A DNA stretch of 64,000 nucleotides from Hofstenia miamia (GCA_004352715.1 SCFE01000112.1:220591-284590), one strand, 5' to 3'. Shown: positions 12,741 through 24,189, counted from the stretch's first letter. Notes: a model not told the origin generated them from the sequence alone. Translations and numbers: made by a program.

Positions 12741-14793
12741 ACTTATGAAATCAGCTAAGCCAAGTGATACTGCTAACTATGACCTAGCATTAGAATGGCA
12801 AAACACCATCCATGGCCCAAGGGTCTCCGAACCCATTGATTTCGATCTAATTTGTAAACCCCGTAATTATGCATTTGTGTGATTCTATATTGTGTTGCAT
12901 TTAATATGCAAACAGAGAAGATAAAATAGTATTTTTATCGTCAAATGCAATACGATTTCAATAGTAATCTCAGGTCGTGTTTCCTTCCGAACAACCTCCT
13001 ACAGGTTTCAGTTTCCATAATTGCGAACTTAGCAAAACTAAATAACATACGGCTCCATTACAATCTGAGCTACAATAGAGACTAGCACTGTAAGTGGAAA
13101 AATATAAAGGTACAAAAACAAAGAAATAGATATAAACAAAAATGACAGATTACTCTTTGTTTAAGTAAGTATTACTGTTAATCTCATGAACTATTGCAGG
13201 TATAAACGATCTACGACATCGTTCACTTCATGTGAGATGCTTGAGTAATGAATGCCAAATCGTTCATTTGTATTAAAAGTTAAGGATGCAGGAGGGTAAT
13301 GCATTCGAAGAGTTTTTTGAAAGATCTAGGAGACAAACTTGTAAATATATCTGGCGATAAACGAGCAAAAGAATTTCTGTATCAATCAATAACATCGATA
13401 ATTATTCAACATAATGCCGCTTGTGTACTAGGGACTTTAGATAAACAAGAACGCATGGACGAAATCTTTACTTTGTTGTAATTTCTAAACAGGTTTATGT
13501 CGAAGGTGTTCTCATTGCGACTTTTTCAGGTTGTGCTAATCGACATTTGATCGCGGATAACATTCAGTGGTTTTCTGATGAGAAAAGAAGTATAGAAGAC
13601 ATATTTGGCTAAAAAGGGGTTGCATATGTCGGTAGTTATTGTAGTAAATGATTGCCAATCACATTCGTTTCTAGCCTGAAGATGCTGTGATTTTAAATCA
13701 AGTTTAAGATCGTTTTAATGTTGGCATTGTGGAATTAACTGATGAATTGGAAGTTGCCTCATATATTCCTGTAGAAAACAAAGATTCTTGATATTGGTTT
13801 TAACATGCGCTTTTTTTGAAACTCATTTGTACTTATGTGTTCATTATTTGATGTTTATGTTATTAAACGTTGATTAATAAAAAGTTGATGACCTCCAAAA
13901 AAGAGTGGATTTAAAGTATTTTAAACAAAACTCGCGACGGCGTTTGGTCAACTGAAAAGGACACCATTGTATAAGTGTTGAACTTGACACCTATGACAGA
14001 CAATATACTTGCATTCGCGAAGTTCTGTAAACAGATTAGTGGAACAACAAGCAGGCTAGGCTAAGTCGACGTAAAATATGAAGTCGTTGTTTAAATTTCA
14101 TTATTAGCTTTTAAAAATGCTTTGGAGCTGTTTTTAAGTGATAAACATAAATTCAGATTCTCACTTAATAGATTTTTACTACTTTCAATACTTCAAAAAT
14201 AAATTACGAAAACGGTTGTCTTAGAATATATATATATATAACCCTGCTCAAAAGAAACGCACCCACCTGTAAATATAGTATCTTTTGTTTATGGGGGGTT
14301 TTAAGTGAGTATATATTTGATTATCTTGTCTTTAAACATTTGAATAATCTCTTCTTAAATACTTTAAACGCTAAATATAAAATAAAAAACTAACATAATT
14401 GTATTTTTTAGAAATTATTATAATTAAATTTTGAAAATTAAATAAGCTTTATTCTTCCTTTCACTATACATTAATACATTTTTCGACTAGATTCATAATT
14501 CTAATCAATTCATTTTAGCTGAGCATAATAATTTAATTTGATAAGGTTAATTTAACATGTGTATTGTGCAGTGTTTGTATATATATATGAACCTTGACTC
14601 GACATTTCGAGTACTCGCAACCATCAACTAGATAATTTCATTTATTTTTCTTCCATTTCGCCTATAATGTCGAAGAATCCAACAAACTTTCATAATTTAC
14701 TTCAAATTGTATGTCATCAGGCTTGAGGCTTGGTTTCTCTCATTTAGTTTAACTTGATGTATCGCTGCCGTATATTTATATAGGGTAGCATAG

Positions 14794-14826
<33 letters not shown>
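12741..14826. other. Non-coding stretch with unassigned open frames
   Basis: A 60-codon frame at 13299-13481 is protein-like in composition but I cannot assign it. At 14241-14269 there is a lone CCCTGCTCAAAAGAAACGCA end, which looks like one terminus of a Tc1-type element. TA tracts lie at 14226-14241 and 14797-14826. Confidence 0.4.
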
Positions 14827-14829
<3 letters not shown>

Positions 14830-15291
14830 TTGTCGCATAAGTTCGTTCGTTTTAATATATTTCTTTTTATATTAAATGTCTTGTGTCTTTTTTGATGGAA
14901 GAATTTTTCTATGACACTTTTATTCTTATTAATGTGTTTTTTCACCTAAACGGTTTTCCTCCCATTTTAGATGGAATGTCAAGTGGAAAAAAAACTTCAT
15001 TTCCGACATCTTCTTCTATTTCAATTTAATCAACAAAAATGTGCAGCTGATGCAGCCAGGCAGATCTGCGAGGTTTATGGAGAGGAAGTTATAACTGTAA
15101 GAACTGCACAAAAATGATTCAGTAAGTTCCGTGATGGGAACTTCAATCTGGAAGATGCATTTCGTTCAGGAAGACCATCAGATTTTGATGAAGAGACCTT
15201 AAATCAACTGATTCACGAGGATCCTCGTCTATCCACAAGAGAGCTTGAACAAAAAATAGGATATGATCACGCAACTGTTGCTAGACATTTA
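14827..15291 (+). mobile_element. Mariner element, 5' half, transposase with a stop codon
   Basis: The left end follows TA repeats and starts GGTTGTCGCATAAG, a mariner-type terminus. A transposase frame begins at ATG 14971. Its N-terminal helix-turn-helix region is clear: HFRHLLLFQFNQQKCAADAA, then RTAQK-stop-FSKF, FRSGRPSDFDEE and STRELEQKIGYDHATVARHL. The stop is a TGA where mariners have the TGG of the conserved WF motif. The element runs into an N gap, so the catalytic DDD part is not seen. Confidence 0.85.
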
Positions 15292-15500
15292 NNNNNNNNN
15301 NNNNNNNNNNNNNNNNNNNNNNNNNNNNNNNNNNNNNNNNNNNNNNNNNNNNNNNNNNNNNNNNNNNNNNNNNNNNNNNNNNNNNNNNNNNNNNNNNNNN
15401 NNNNNNNNNNNNNNNNNNNNNNNNNNNNNNNNNNNNNNNNNNNNNNNNNNNNNNNNNNNNNNNNNNNNNNNNNNNNNNNNNNNNNNNNNNNNNNNNNNNN
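15292..15500. other. Assembly gap (209 N)
   Basis: A run of N. The left side is mariner transposase and the right side is a TA microsatellite. Confidence 0.99.
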
Positions 15501-15550
15501 TATATATATATATATATATATACATATACAGCTTAAACTAATGAGAATAA

Positions 15551-15612
15551 TAAGTCTAAATATAATAGTAACCCGACACGGCTCGAACTTGCGAGTTAGG
15601 ATTCCAACAAAG
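15551..15612 (-). repeat. tRNA-derived SINE-like repeat, copy 1
   Basis: Read on the minus strand it contains CCTAACTCGCAAGTTCGAGC, whose GTTCGAG core resembles a Pol III B box, followed by a TTATATTTA tail. The copy at 20793-20842 in the opposite orientation shares the same core and tail. The A box and full boundaries are not resolved. Confidence 0.4.
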
Positions 15613-15693
15613 TAAATAGGAAATAAAGAATATTTTGAACTGTGTTGTTGCTTGTTTACTTCTAGTGATAAAAGTGCTCTTTACTTATTTCTA

Positions 15694-16816
15694 ATGCTAC
15701 TCCGCGTTCTATTAATATCATTTATTAGTGTTTTTGCAAACGAAAACTACAAATTGGAATTTGTACAAATAATTTGGCGTCATGGTGATAGATCTCCTGT
15801 TTACACATATCCGAATAATCCTGACAATTCCTACTGGAAACAAGGCTTGGGACAATTGACCCAATTGGGCATGGAACAGCATTATGAATTAGGAGAATAT
15901 TTTAGAGATCGATATCAAGAGTTCACTTCATCCCATTATTTCCATCAGCAAATATACATATACAGCAGCAATGAGGATCGTCTGATTGAATCAGCAGTCT
16001 CCGACGTGGCTGGTTGGTTTCCTCCTTCTGATTGGCAGGTGTTTGAAAAAGGATTAAGCTGGCAACCAATTCCAATTAACGTAACCGCTGTTACGGAAGC
16101 TGCTTTGCAAGTTGATTGGAAGCATTGCAAAAAATGGATGCAGATCAACGAAACAGTTACGTCATCTCCTCAGTACTTGGCTAAATCAATGAAGCAAAAC
16201 CAATGATGGCCTACATAGCTAACCACACAGATGTTGTAGTAAACTTTTTTTCAAATTTGGTGGATATTGCTGATCTTTTTCTTTGTGAAAAATGTCACAA
16301 CATTACGCCACCTCAATGGTTTGAGGAAGGCGTCGACTATAACAAATTGCAAGAATACTCTTTTTACAGCCTAGTCAACCAATTTTATACAGAAGAAGAG
16401 CAAATTATTGCTGGAGGACACTTATTTAAAATTATTCGAGACAATATTGTAAACAAGACAAATGGCGATCCAACCGTAGCAGAAAATATCATCATTTATT
16501 CTGGCCACGGTACTACAATTATCCAGTTGGCAAAATTAATGGATGTCTACAATAATATTGTTGTACCATACGATGCTGCTTTGCTAATTGAAATGTATTC
16601 TGATGTAGGTAATGATCTTTACATTAAATTATCATAACTCACGAGGATCCGTTTGTACTAAGAATGCCGACATGTGGTTACGAAGAGTATTGTCCAGTTA
16701 ACACTTATTTAGACATAACTCAAAATAAAGTGATGAGTTTGCAAGAGTTAAACTCCATTTGCGGATTTGTAGTAGTTCTACGCAAAAGCATTTTTGCTCT
16801 AATCTTTATCATTTAA
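15694..16816 (+). pseudogene. Histidine acid phosphatase, frameshifted, catalytic HD changed to HG
   Basis: The frame encodes a secreted or lysosomal-type histidine acid phosphatase (family clade of prostatic and lysosomal acid phosphatases; hydrolyses phosphomonoesters). The start at 15694 gives a signal peptide (LLRVLLISFISVFA). It follows a strong 3' splice-like site, TTTACTTCTAG at 15655-15665, so an upstream or trans-spliced leader is possible. The catalytic RHGDRSP box is at residues 27-33. Family cysteines and the late CGYEEYCP block are present. Two single-base losses shift the frame, near 16195 (in an AAAA run) and near 16627. The C-terminal HD proton-donor motif reads SGHGTT, one transition away from HD. 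Total coding length (about 370 codons) is normal for the family. It is either a young pseudogene or a gene with assembly indels; the HG change favours loss of activity. Confidence 0.8.
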
Positions 16817-16820
16817 TAAA
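16815..16820 (+). promoter_or_regulatory. Poly(A) signal AATAAA overlapping the phosphatase stop
   Basis: AATAAA begins within the TAA stop codon of the acid phosphatase frame, giving an extremely short 3' UTR if used. Confidence 0.4.
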
Positions 16821-17011
16821 TATATATTAATTTAAGAAGTTGAAAAGTCAAAGTACATTAGAGATTCTACGGGTCATTCAATTAAAATTCTGAAGTAATA
16901 CTTATTAAAAATATATGTTATTAAAATTTTGCTCTTCAAAAAATTTTAATTTATGCCAAATTTCTAATAATATTTTCTATATTGTAAATATTGTGTTATA
17001 TATATATATAT

Positions 17012-17378
17012 TAGAGCTGGGCACCAGCTGGATGAGCCGATTAACAACTAAAAGTATATCAAGACAAAGAAATGTGTCGTAAAAAAGAAACCGCATTTAA
17101 TGTCCTTGATGTGGTACTAACGCTTAAAATTGATTAGGTTGTCTTGTGAATCAGATTGCCAGTAAGCGCATGATGAACCTTTTTGCAGATAGATAGTTTC
17201 AAAATACTGCTTGCATCATATACGGTTTTTACAGGGCTATAGGTCTTATAGTGTTTCTATATGGAGCATTATACAGTCTAATCCTGTTCTATAGATGTCG
17301 CTCAGCCGCTGCGCCACCGTCGACCTTATGGGGTCTGCGCCGCCTATAGTAATCGGCTGTCGGTGGCGCTCACCTCTA
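17012..17378. mobile_element. hAT-type MITE inserted in a TA tract
   Basis: The ends are TAGAGCTGGGCACC and the inverted TAGAGGTGAGCGCC. Both flanks read atatatat, consistent with an 8-bp target duplication but uninformative because the site is a TA microsatellite. The interior is GC-richer and has no frame. Confidence 0.6.
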
Positions 17379-19417
17379 ATATATATGTATATATATATAT
17401 ATATCAAGGACATCTAACTAATCAGAACGTGACAATTCAAAAAGGTAGGCCCATTGCAATTAGTAATTACGTTTTTTACCGCTAGTTATTCAAAAATGAA
17501 TTGCATTGCACAAACTTTAAAAAATAATTAAATTGCTGCGTGTATAATTGTGAACAAATTTACAGTGCTTAAATGTCGATAGAACTATCGAAATGAAATG
17601 AAATATATACTCGTGTATTTGCCTTGCCAAAGAATGAATAAGAGGTTGTCTTTATACCAAAAAAATGTTAATATTTGGGAGAAATATTATTGTCCATTAA
17701 ACTGTAAGTTGAAAAGATAGACGGAATAGCCCTACTCCAATATATCCACCTTCAATTTTCAAAGTTCTTGCCTTCGACAAACAGATTTGAAAGAACGAAA
17801 CAATGTTAAGGTGGTTTCAGTTAAATTAGAAACACAAAGAAATAAGTTGGATGAAACGATAATATGGAAAACCTAAACATATCAGGCATAGATTTTTGTA
17901 TATTTATAAAACTGACATTGACTGTGATTTACGCAAAACCTTATTCTGGATGTGCATGAAAAAATTGACATGGGACGTAAGTCTGTTGTGGCATCAGTGG
18001 CATTATATCCTTTATACTCCAAGTTTTGGACATTTTAATTACTAAAAGCTGTTCTGTAATTGCCATTCCAGTTAATATTAATTTTTTGTCTATGTTTAAG
18101 GATTACCATGGTGGAAATGAACCGTTTATTAGGATAAAACTCAGTATACAATTAAAAGGTTTTGATGTTGTCCGACACAGATCATTTAATTTAAAGAATA
18201 GCAAGATTCTATTTTTCAATAAAGAAGGAAACTTTCGTGCCGATTAGAATGTTCTTGTCCGGTTGTACAAAATAGAAGCAAATTTGCTCTTAAAATCTTC
18301 AAAATTAACACACACGTCTGTTACACCCTAGTTTAATGCAATATCAGAGTGTTTCTTATGCCTTGTAGGTGCTCAAGATCATACTTTAACCTCATGAAGG
18401 TATCACTTTTCAATTGATGGAGGGAACAATTAAATTTAATGAAGTTTTCATTGATTGAGGGAAAATATAGTTAACTTAAAATATAGTTCTATGGCCTTCA
18501 GAAAAAATTATCAACGCAAACTTCCCATTACTAACACATTCAAAACAATGGTAAACTTTCTTTCTGAATTATTGCCAATGTTCTCTAATCTAACTGGAAT
18601 TGCCAATTGTCGCAAACATTCTTAACACATGAAACAGTAACCATTTATCAAACTATTTATTGAATGACCTAAAATAGGATTTTTCAGTCCTGGAACTTTC
18701 AAGGAGATGTTATTGAATCAAAATTTGCTCAGTATAGATACATGGCTGGATCCAATTTTTATATTTCCTACTCTGATATTATCATTAATCATCAAATAAA
18801 TTGATTCCATCTTCAACATCTTCAATAGTCATGAAATTATTTGAAATTATTGCTATTCAAAATATTTACAAGTTTACATTTTGTTACCTCTTAATAGATG
18901 AAAATGAAATGTCTTTCATTGACAATTGATTGTATAATTGTAATACAAAGGATTTTTAAAAAAATGGTCATTTGCTCTTACATCGCTTGATTTATTTTTT
19001 TCAAACATTCACAAATCAAAATTGGAGAGAGAATTAAGAACGAAGACTTTGGGGAACATACATTGCAATGTTCTTTCAAATGGATTTGTTACTAAATGTG
19101 GATATACAAGTTTGCTTGAATTAAAAAAAATTAGCCAAGTTGTGTTAAATTCAATTCTATTACAAATTTTTTATTTTATGCTTTACATGCTTGATTTGAA
19201 GCATATTTATATTAAAAAATATAAAAATAACGGTACTTAATACATTTTAATGTTCATTTTACAACTTAATTACTAAATATTTTATTTTTAGTCTATTTAG
19301 TTTATCAAATTCTAAAAAAATACAAAGTACTGTCTTGAATTGTATTTCGATTATTATAATTTGGGCCTTCAATGATTTCCTCTCTCTTTGAATTGTCCTG
19401 ATTAATTAGAGGTCCTT
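17379..19417. other. Non-coding stretch
   Basis: AT-rich sequence. Short frames at 18026-18247 and 19022-19240 are low-complexity and match nothing I recognise. Confidence 0.5.
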
Positions 19418-19418
19418 G

Positions 19419-19449
<31 letters not shown>

Positions 19450-19456
19450 ATATATA
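19418..19456. repeat. TA microsatellite
   Basis: A (TA)n tract directly left of the Penelope-like relic. A matching tract follows the relic's right end before the N gap. Confidence 0.85.
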
Positions 19457-20266
19457 TTCCAACCGGTTTCGATTTATAAATCATCGTCAGTGTACAAATA
19501 CGTGGGGATATAATTTACAATTACTACATTAAATGATGTTGAAATATGCATACACTTAAAATATGTTCAGTAAATTCATCGTACTTTCTTTAATATTTAA
19601 TAGCATGTTCTTGGTTGCATTTTTTATGAATAGGGCTTCAGCTAATTTGGTGTTCTTTGTTTTTAGTAATATTTCAAAATTTGCTTTGTTTACTTGGTTT
19701 CATGCAAATGTATTTCACTTTTTAAATGCCCTCTAAGATGTTCTTTGATCCTAGTTTCAAAATGTCGCTTGGTTTCTCAGATGTAAAAAAGGGTTACATT
19801 TTTCACATTAATATTTATACACAATGAAAGAAACCAACATTTTGTTTATAGGATCTCTGTTTCTAAAAAATTCTGATGTCTTCTTTGATGTTAGTATTGG
19901 TACGATCTTTGTTACTTTAAGTTTCTTGTTTATGTTCCTTATTCTTAATTTAGAAATTCCTTTTTTTCTTCAATGTTATGGTAGTTTCCAGTAAATTGGT
20001 GTTTGATCATCTGTTGTTACTTGGTTACGTACCATATTGCTTTAAGTTAATGCTTTATCAACGAATTTCTTTATTAGTTTGTGTGGATAGCCATTCATAA
20101 AAAATGCAACCAAGAAAATGCTATTAAATAGTCAACAAAGTACGATCAATTTACTGAAGATATTTTAAGTGTATGCATATTTTAACATCATTTAATGTAG
20201 TAATTGTAAATTAAATCCCACGCATTTGTACACTGACGATGATTTATAAATCGAAACCGATTGGAA
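19457..20266 (-). mobile_element. Penelope-like element remnant with inverted terminal arms and GIY-YIG relic
   Basis: Arms of about 176 bp (19457-19632 and 20091-20266) are inverted copies; the outer ends read TTCCAACCGGTTTCGATTTA and its complement. The interior, read on the minus strand at about 19700-19790, gives YI-stop-ETKRHFETRIKEHLRGHLKS, the core of the GIY-YIG-type endonuclease found at the C terminus of Penelope-like retroelements. Stops and the lack of an RT domain show a dead fragment. Inverted flanking arms are known for this class. Confidence 0.65.
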
Positions 20267-20304
20267 ATATTAAATTGATCACTTTAGTTTATATATATAT
20301 ATAT

Positions 20305-20626
20305 NNNNNNNNNNNNNNNNNNNNNNNNNNNNNNNNNNNNNNNNNNNNNNNNNNNNNNNNNNNNNNNNNNNNNNNNNNNNNNNNNNNNNNNNNNNNNNNN
20401 NNNNNNNNNNNNNNNNNNNNNNNNNNNNNNNNNNNNNNNNNNNNNNNNNNNNNNNNNNNNNNNNNNNNNNNNNNNNNNNNNNNNNNNNNNNNNNNNNNNN
20501 NNNNNNNNNNNNNNNNNNNNNNNNNNNNNNNNNNNNNNNNNNNNNNNNNNNNNNNNNNNNNNNNNNNNNNNNNNNNNNNNNNNNNNNNNNNNNNNNNNNN
20601 NNNNNNNNNNNNNNNNNNNNNNNNNN
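20305..20626. other. Assembly gap (322 N)
   Basis: A run of N flanked on both sides by TA repeat; probably an unresolved microsatellite. Confidence 0.99.
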
Positions 20627-20660
<34 letters not shown>

Positions 20661-20792
20661 CAGAAGAACACTGAAAAATTCAGATGTATATAAAAATTAG
20701 CATAAATTAATATTAATATATCATTGTTATTATTATTATTGTTGTTGTTGTTATTACTTCACAAAAATAGAGAAGTTTGAACACTTGTATTG

Positions 20793-20842
20793 TCGTTGGG
20801 AACCTAACTCGCGAGTTCGAGTCGAATTGCCATTATATTTAA
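20793..20842 (+). repeat. tRNA-derived SINE-like repeat, copy 2
   Basis: It contains CCTAACTCGCGAGTTCGAGT and a TTATATTTA tail, matching the copy at 15551-15612 in opposite orientation. The B-box-like GTTCGAGTC suggests a Pol III SINE, but only about 50 bp align by eye. Confidence 0.4.
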
Positions 20843-21080
20843 GCTATATATAGCCGTGTGCTACATTATGTAAATATAAGATAGAAATACAATATGTTAA
20901 ACTAAATGGGAGAAACTAAGCCTGCTGGCGAACCATTTGAAATAAATAGTGAATAATTAATGGATTCTTCGACTTTGCAAACAAAAATTGAAGAAAAATC
21001 TAGATGTCATTCAACCTAAAATCGAGTTGACTTCGAATATTCCAAATTTTAAGTTGAGTGTTTCGACCTCGAGTCGATTT

Positions 21081-21082
<2 letters not shown>

Positions 21083-21125
<43 letters not shown>

Positions 21126-21140
21126 TTATATATATATGCA
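21083..21140. repeat. TA microsatellite upstream of the IQ gene
   Basis: An imperfect (TA)n tract with TATGTATATATTTATA interruptions, about 400 bp before the IQ-protein start. Confidence 0.85.
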
Positions 21141-21548
21141 ACAAAGTTATTTTTAACATATTGACTTCCATTCGATACCATAATATCAGCTATTAGAAAT
21201 CGAGTGAAAAATCCGAAAATTTTCTAGACTTAAAAGCGCTTCTAATATGTCTTATGATGATTCAAATAGCACAAATCATCTGCAAACGAAATTTGTTGCT
21301 TAGTAGAAATATGTAGGATTGCAATTGAATTTGACATAGCATTTAAGACAATTGAGAATTAATTACACATTTCTATTGTACTAGAAAACTTTTTAAATGC
21401 GAATCCAAAGCATTGAAGTTTCTACTTGCATAGCGATTTATGTTGTTTTAAGCTAAAGTAGAATTGAATTCGTCGTTAAATATATTGGCAATGAATTCAA
21501 GTGTTTAAGTAAATTGTGTGTTACTACAACATGTAATCAACTAAAGCA

Positions 21549-24014
21549 ATGGATTATAGTAAGAGTGGTATAGAAGATGCTAGTGCTACAAAAATTCAAG
21601 CCTCTTTCAGAGGTATGCGAGATCGAAGAAAAGTGAAAGAAATGAAGGAGCAAAGAAAACAAAAATCTCACATTTATGATGCGACTTTTGATACTTTGAA
21701 TGAAAAAGCGGTCATCATTCAGAAGCACTATAGAGGGATGAAGGTACGAAACGATTATAAAGAGAAAAATCAAAAGAAAGGAAAACATATTGGTGTAAAG
21801 TTTTCAAATGATCCTCCCGAGAAATTTCACTATGATACAAGTGATTCCAATCTTAATGCAAAGGCCACGAAGATTCAGGCTTCTTATCGTGGAATGCAAG
21901 GACGCAGAAGGGCTAAGCAATTAGAGATGGATCGCCGGAATATGAATTCTGAAATTATGCAGTATGCTGTCAATGATCCAGAGTTGAATGCAAAGGCGAC
22001 TAAGATCCAAGCTTCATATCGTGGAATGCAAGGACGTAGAAGAGCTAAGCAATTAGAGATGGATCGCCGGAATATGAAATCTGAAAATAAACAATATGAT
22101 GCCAATGATCCTGAGTTGAATGCAAAGGCGACTAAGATCCAAGCTTCATATCGTGGAATGCAAGGACGTAGAAGAGCTAAGCAATTAGAGATGGATCGCC
22201 GGAATATGAAATCTGAAAATAAACAATATGATGCCAATGATCCTGAGTTGAATGCAAAGGCGACTAAGATCCAAGCTTCATATCGTGGAATGCAAGGACG
22301 TAGAAGAGCTAAACAATTAGAGATGGATCGCATGAATATGAGATCTGAAAATAAACAGTATGATGCAAATGATACTGAGTTGAATGCAAAGGCCACGAAA
22401 ATCCAAGCTTCATATCGTGGAATGCAAGGACGTAGAAGAGCTAAGCAATTAGAGATGGATCGCATGAATGTGAAATCTGAAAATAACCAGTACGATGTCA
22501 ATGATCCTGAGTTAAATGCAAAGGCCACGAAAATTCAAGCTTCGTATCGTGGGATGAAGGATAGGCAAAAGGTAAAAGCAATTAGAGAAGATAAAATATT
22601 AGGCAAAGAACAAAGCGAAATTGATGGTGCAGACAGGAACTTAGACGCCATTTCCATGGAGCTTTCTTATCATGAAAATGATGAGAAATTTGACACAATC
22701 AAAAGTGATTTAGAAATGAATGAAAATGACGCTTTGGATAAATCTGTTACAAAATTTGTTGATCACAACATAAAAGAAGATGAAGTTGATGATATCGATC
22801 AAGGAAAGGAAATTGATCAACATCATCCTCTAAATGCCAATCATTTAGGTACTAAGTCATCCAAGAATATACAATTGAGTGGAGGAAAAAATAAAGATAT
22901 CCAAATGAGTGTTGAAGAATCTGTTCTAGACCAAAGACCACCAAAAAAAGAGAAAAATTTTCCGAAAAAGAATTTTAGAAAAGGTTATGTATCAGACACT
23001 AATAAATCTGAAATTTCAGAATTATCAGATTCCGCCATGCCTTTTGAAAAGGATGAAAATACTGTTGAAGATCTTGATATTAAGGATTCATTGAACTATA
23101 ATTTTATTGAGAAAATTTCAAACAAATCTTCTTCTGAATCTGATTTATCATCTGAAGAATTAAACCTCAGAACAGAAAGTCAATTTCAGAGAGATAAACT
23201 CAAAGAAAAAATCCACTTATTTGACAGTAAATTAAAGGATCAAAATATTCATAATCCACAAACGGCAGCTGAACTTCGCAGTAAATTATTAAAATCATCT
23301 ACGCACAAGCCTTTGATTCCATTGATGTCAGCAAGTAATTCAAAAAAGAAAAAAAGCAAGAAGTTTGATTCCAAGCCCACACTATCCCAACAGAAAAGCA
23401 AAATGTCTAGATATAAGAACTTTGATGATGACTATATACCTCCCTTAATACCCACTTTCGCAAAAAGAATAGCGTTTCTTCCTTATGGAAAATCAATTTC
23501 ACACTATGGGACAGTTGAGATATCATCATTACCAAAGCTACCGCCTATTAGCTTAAACGAAAGCAGATTTAGCGATGAAAATCTCTCACTATCAATCCAC
23601 AACAGTTCTCCTTCCCCTCGTCAAGTGAACTTCATTGAAAAGAATAGAAGAAAAGCAATGGGAGCATATTCACCACCACCAAGCTATCGAGAGCTATATA
23701 ATAGGAAAATGGGGTACAATGAAGATGAACACGAACAAGATGATAGTAGTTTAGAAATTAATAGTTTTTCAACTCATCATAGATATCAGACAAAACAGCG
23801 AAAGTCAGCCAAAAAAATGGAAAAAAGGAATCAGAGTTCTAAAAAAACTAAAGAAAAAGAAGGATTTTCTCCTGAAAGTAAGAATTTGGAGCTTGTTGGT
23901 AATCATTATGGGAAAAAAGTTGGACATTTTCTCCCCAAACCCTCTCCTTATCCCTACCTAACAGCACCCGTTGCTAAAAAAATAACCAATCCAAGATACG
24001 TAAAGAAATCGTGA
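21549..24014 (+). CDS. IQ-motif repeat protein, intact single exon, 821 aa
   Basis: This is the longest intact frame in the window. An in-frame TAA lies five codons before ATG 21549, so this is the first available Met. Residues 1 to about 350 hold eight IQ motifs of the form ATKIQASYRGMQGRRRAK, the calmodulin or light-chain binding consensus. Motifs 1 and 2 are diverged (IQASFRGMRDRRK; IQKHYRGMKVRN) and motifs 3 to 8 lie in a 44-residue tandem repeat with a spacer such as DRRNMKSENKQYDANDPEL. The remaining 470 residues are charged, Ser- and Lys-rich and probably disordered. They include a basic KKKKSKK stretch and a Pro-rich block (IPPLIPTF, LPKLPPIS) before a tail that ends TNPRYVKKS. No catalytic, kinesin or myosin domain is present. 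Calmodulin binding is inferred from the motifs; cellular role, including any link to cilia or spindle, is unknown. Confidence 0.9.
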   Translation: MDYSKSGIEDASATKIQASFRGMRDRRKVKEMKEQRKQKSHIYDATFDTLNEKAVIIQKHYRGMKVRNDYKEKNQKKGKHIGVKFSNDPPEKFHYDTSDSNLNAKATKIQASYRGMQGRRRAKQLEMDRRNMNSEIMQYAVNDPELNAKATKIQASYRGMQGRRRAKQLEMDRRNMKSENKQYDANDPELNAKATKIQASYRGMQGRRRAKQLEMDRRNMKSENKQYDANDPELNAKATKIQASYRGMQGRRRAKQLEMDRMNMRSENKQYDANDTELNAKATKIQASYRGMQGRRRAKQLEMDRMNVKSENNQYDVNDPELNAKATKIQASYRGMKDRQKVKAIREDKILGKEQSEIDGADRNLDAISMELSYHENDEKFDTIKSDLEMNENDALDKSVTKFVDHNIKEDEVDDIDQGKEIDQHHPLNANHLGTKSSKNIQLSGGKNKDIQMSVEESVLDQRPPKKEKNFPKKNFRKGYVSDTNKSEISELSDSAMPFEKDENTVEDLDIKDSLNYNFIEKISNKSSSESDLSSEELNLRTESQFQRDKLKEKIHLFDSKLKDQNIHNPQTAAELRSKLLKSSTHKPLIPLMSASNSKKKKSKKFDSKPTLSQQKSKMSRYKNFDDDYIPPLIPTFAKRIAFLPYGKSISHYGTVEISSLPKLPPISLNESRFSDENLSLSIHNSSPSPRQVNFIEKNRRKAMGAYSPPPSYRELYNRKMGYNEDEHEQDDSSLEINSFSTHHRYQTKQRKSAKKMEKRNQSSKKTKEKEGFSPESKNLELVGNHYGKKVGHFLPKPSPYPYLTAPVAKKITNPRYVKKS
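21855..22560 (+). repeat. Coding minisatellite, 132-bp IQ unit
   Basis: Units start at 21855, 21987, 22119, 22251 and 22383, exactly 132 bp apart, with a sixth partial unit from 22515. The units at 21987 and 22119 are almost identical at the DNA level, showing recent tandem duplication or unequal exchange. A long antisense frame across the array is a by-product of the repeat. Confidence 0.95.
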
Positions 24015-24116
24015 AATAGAACTTTTGTAATCAATGAAATTTATTTATAAATCTAGATTTAGTACATTTTTTTTTAACTATTTGCAATAATTTTTAATAT
24101 TTATTCAACCTAATGT

Positions 24117-24122
24117 ATTAAA
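24117..24122 (+). promoter_or_regulatory. Candidate poly(A) signal ATTAAA of the IQ gene
   Basis: ATTAAA lies about 100 bp after the IQ stop codon in an AT-rich 3' flank. It is a common variant signal, assigned by position only. Confidence 0.3.
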
Positions 24123-24189
24123 TTTAGTATTTTCTGTAAATTTGGTGATGTAACTAGACTATAAAAGAAAGGAAAGCAAAGCAATAATA

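Noticed and set aside
13299-13481. 60-codon frame with a protein-like look
   Set aside because: No family could be named and neighbouring frames are broken; not reported as a gene.
21884-22528. 214-codon minus-strand frame
   Set aside because: It is the antisense of the 132-bp IQ minisatellite; its repeated protein is a reflection of the sense repeat.
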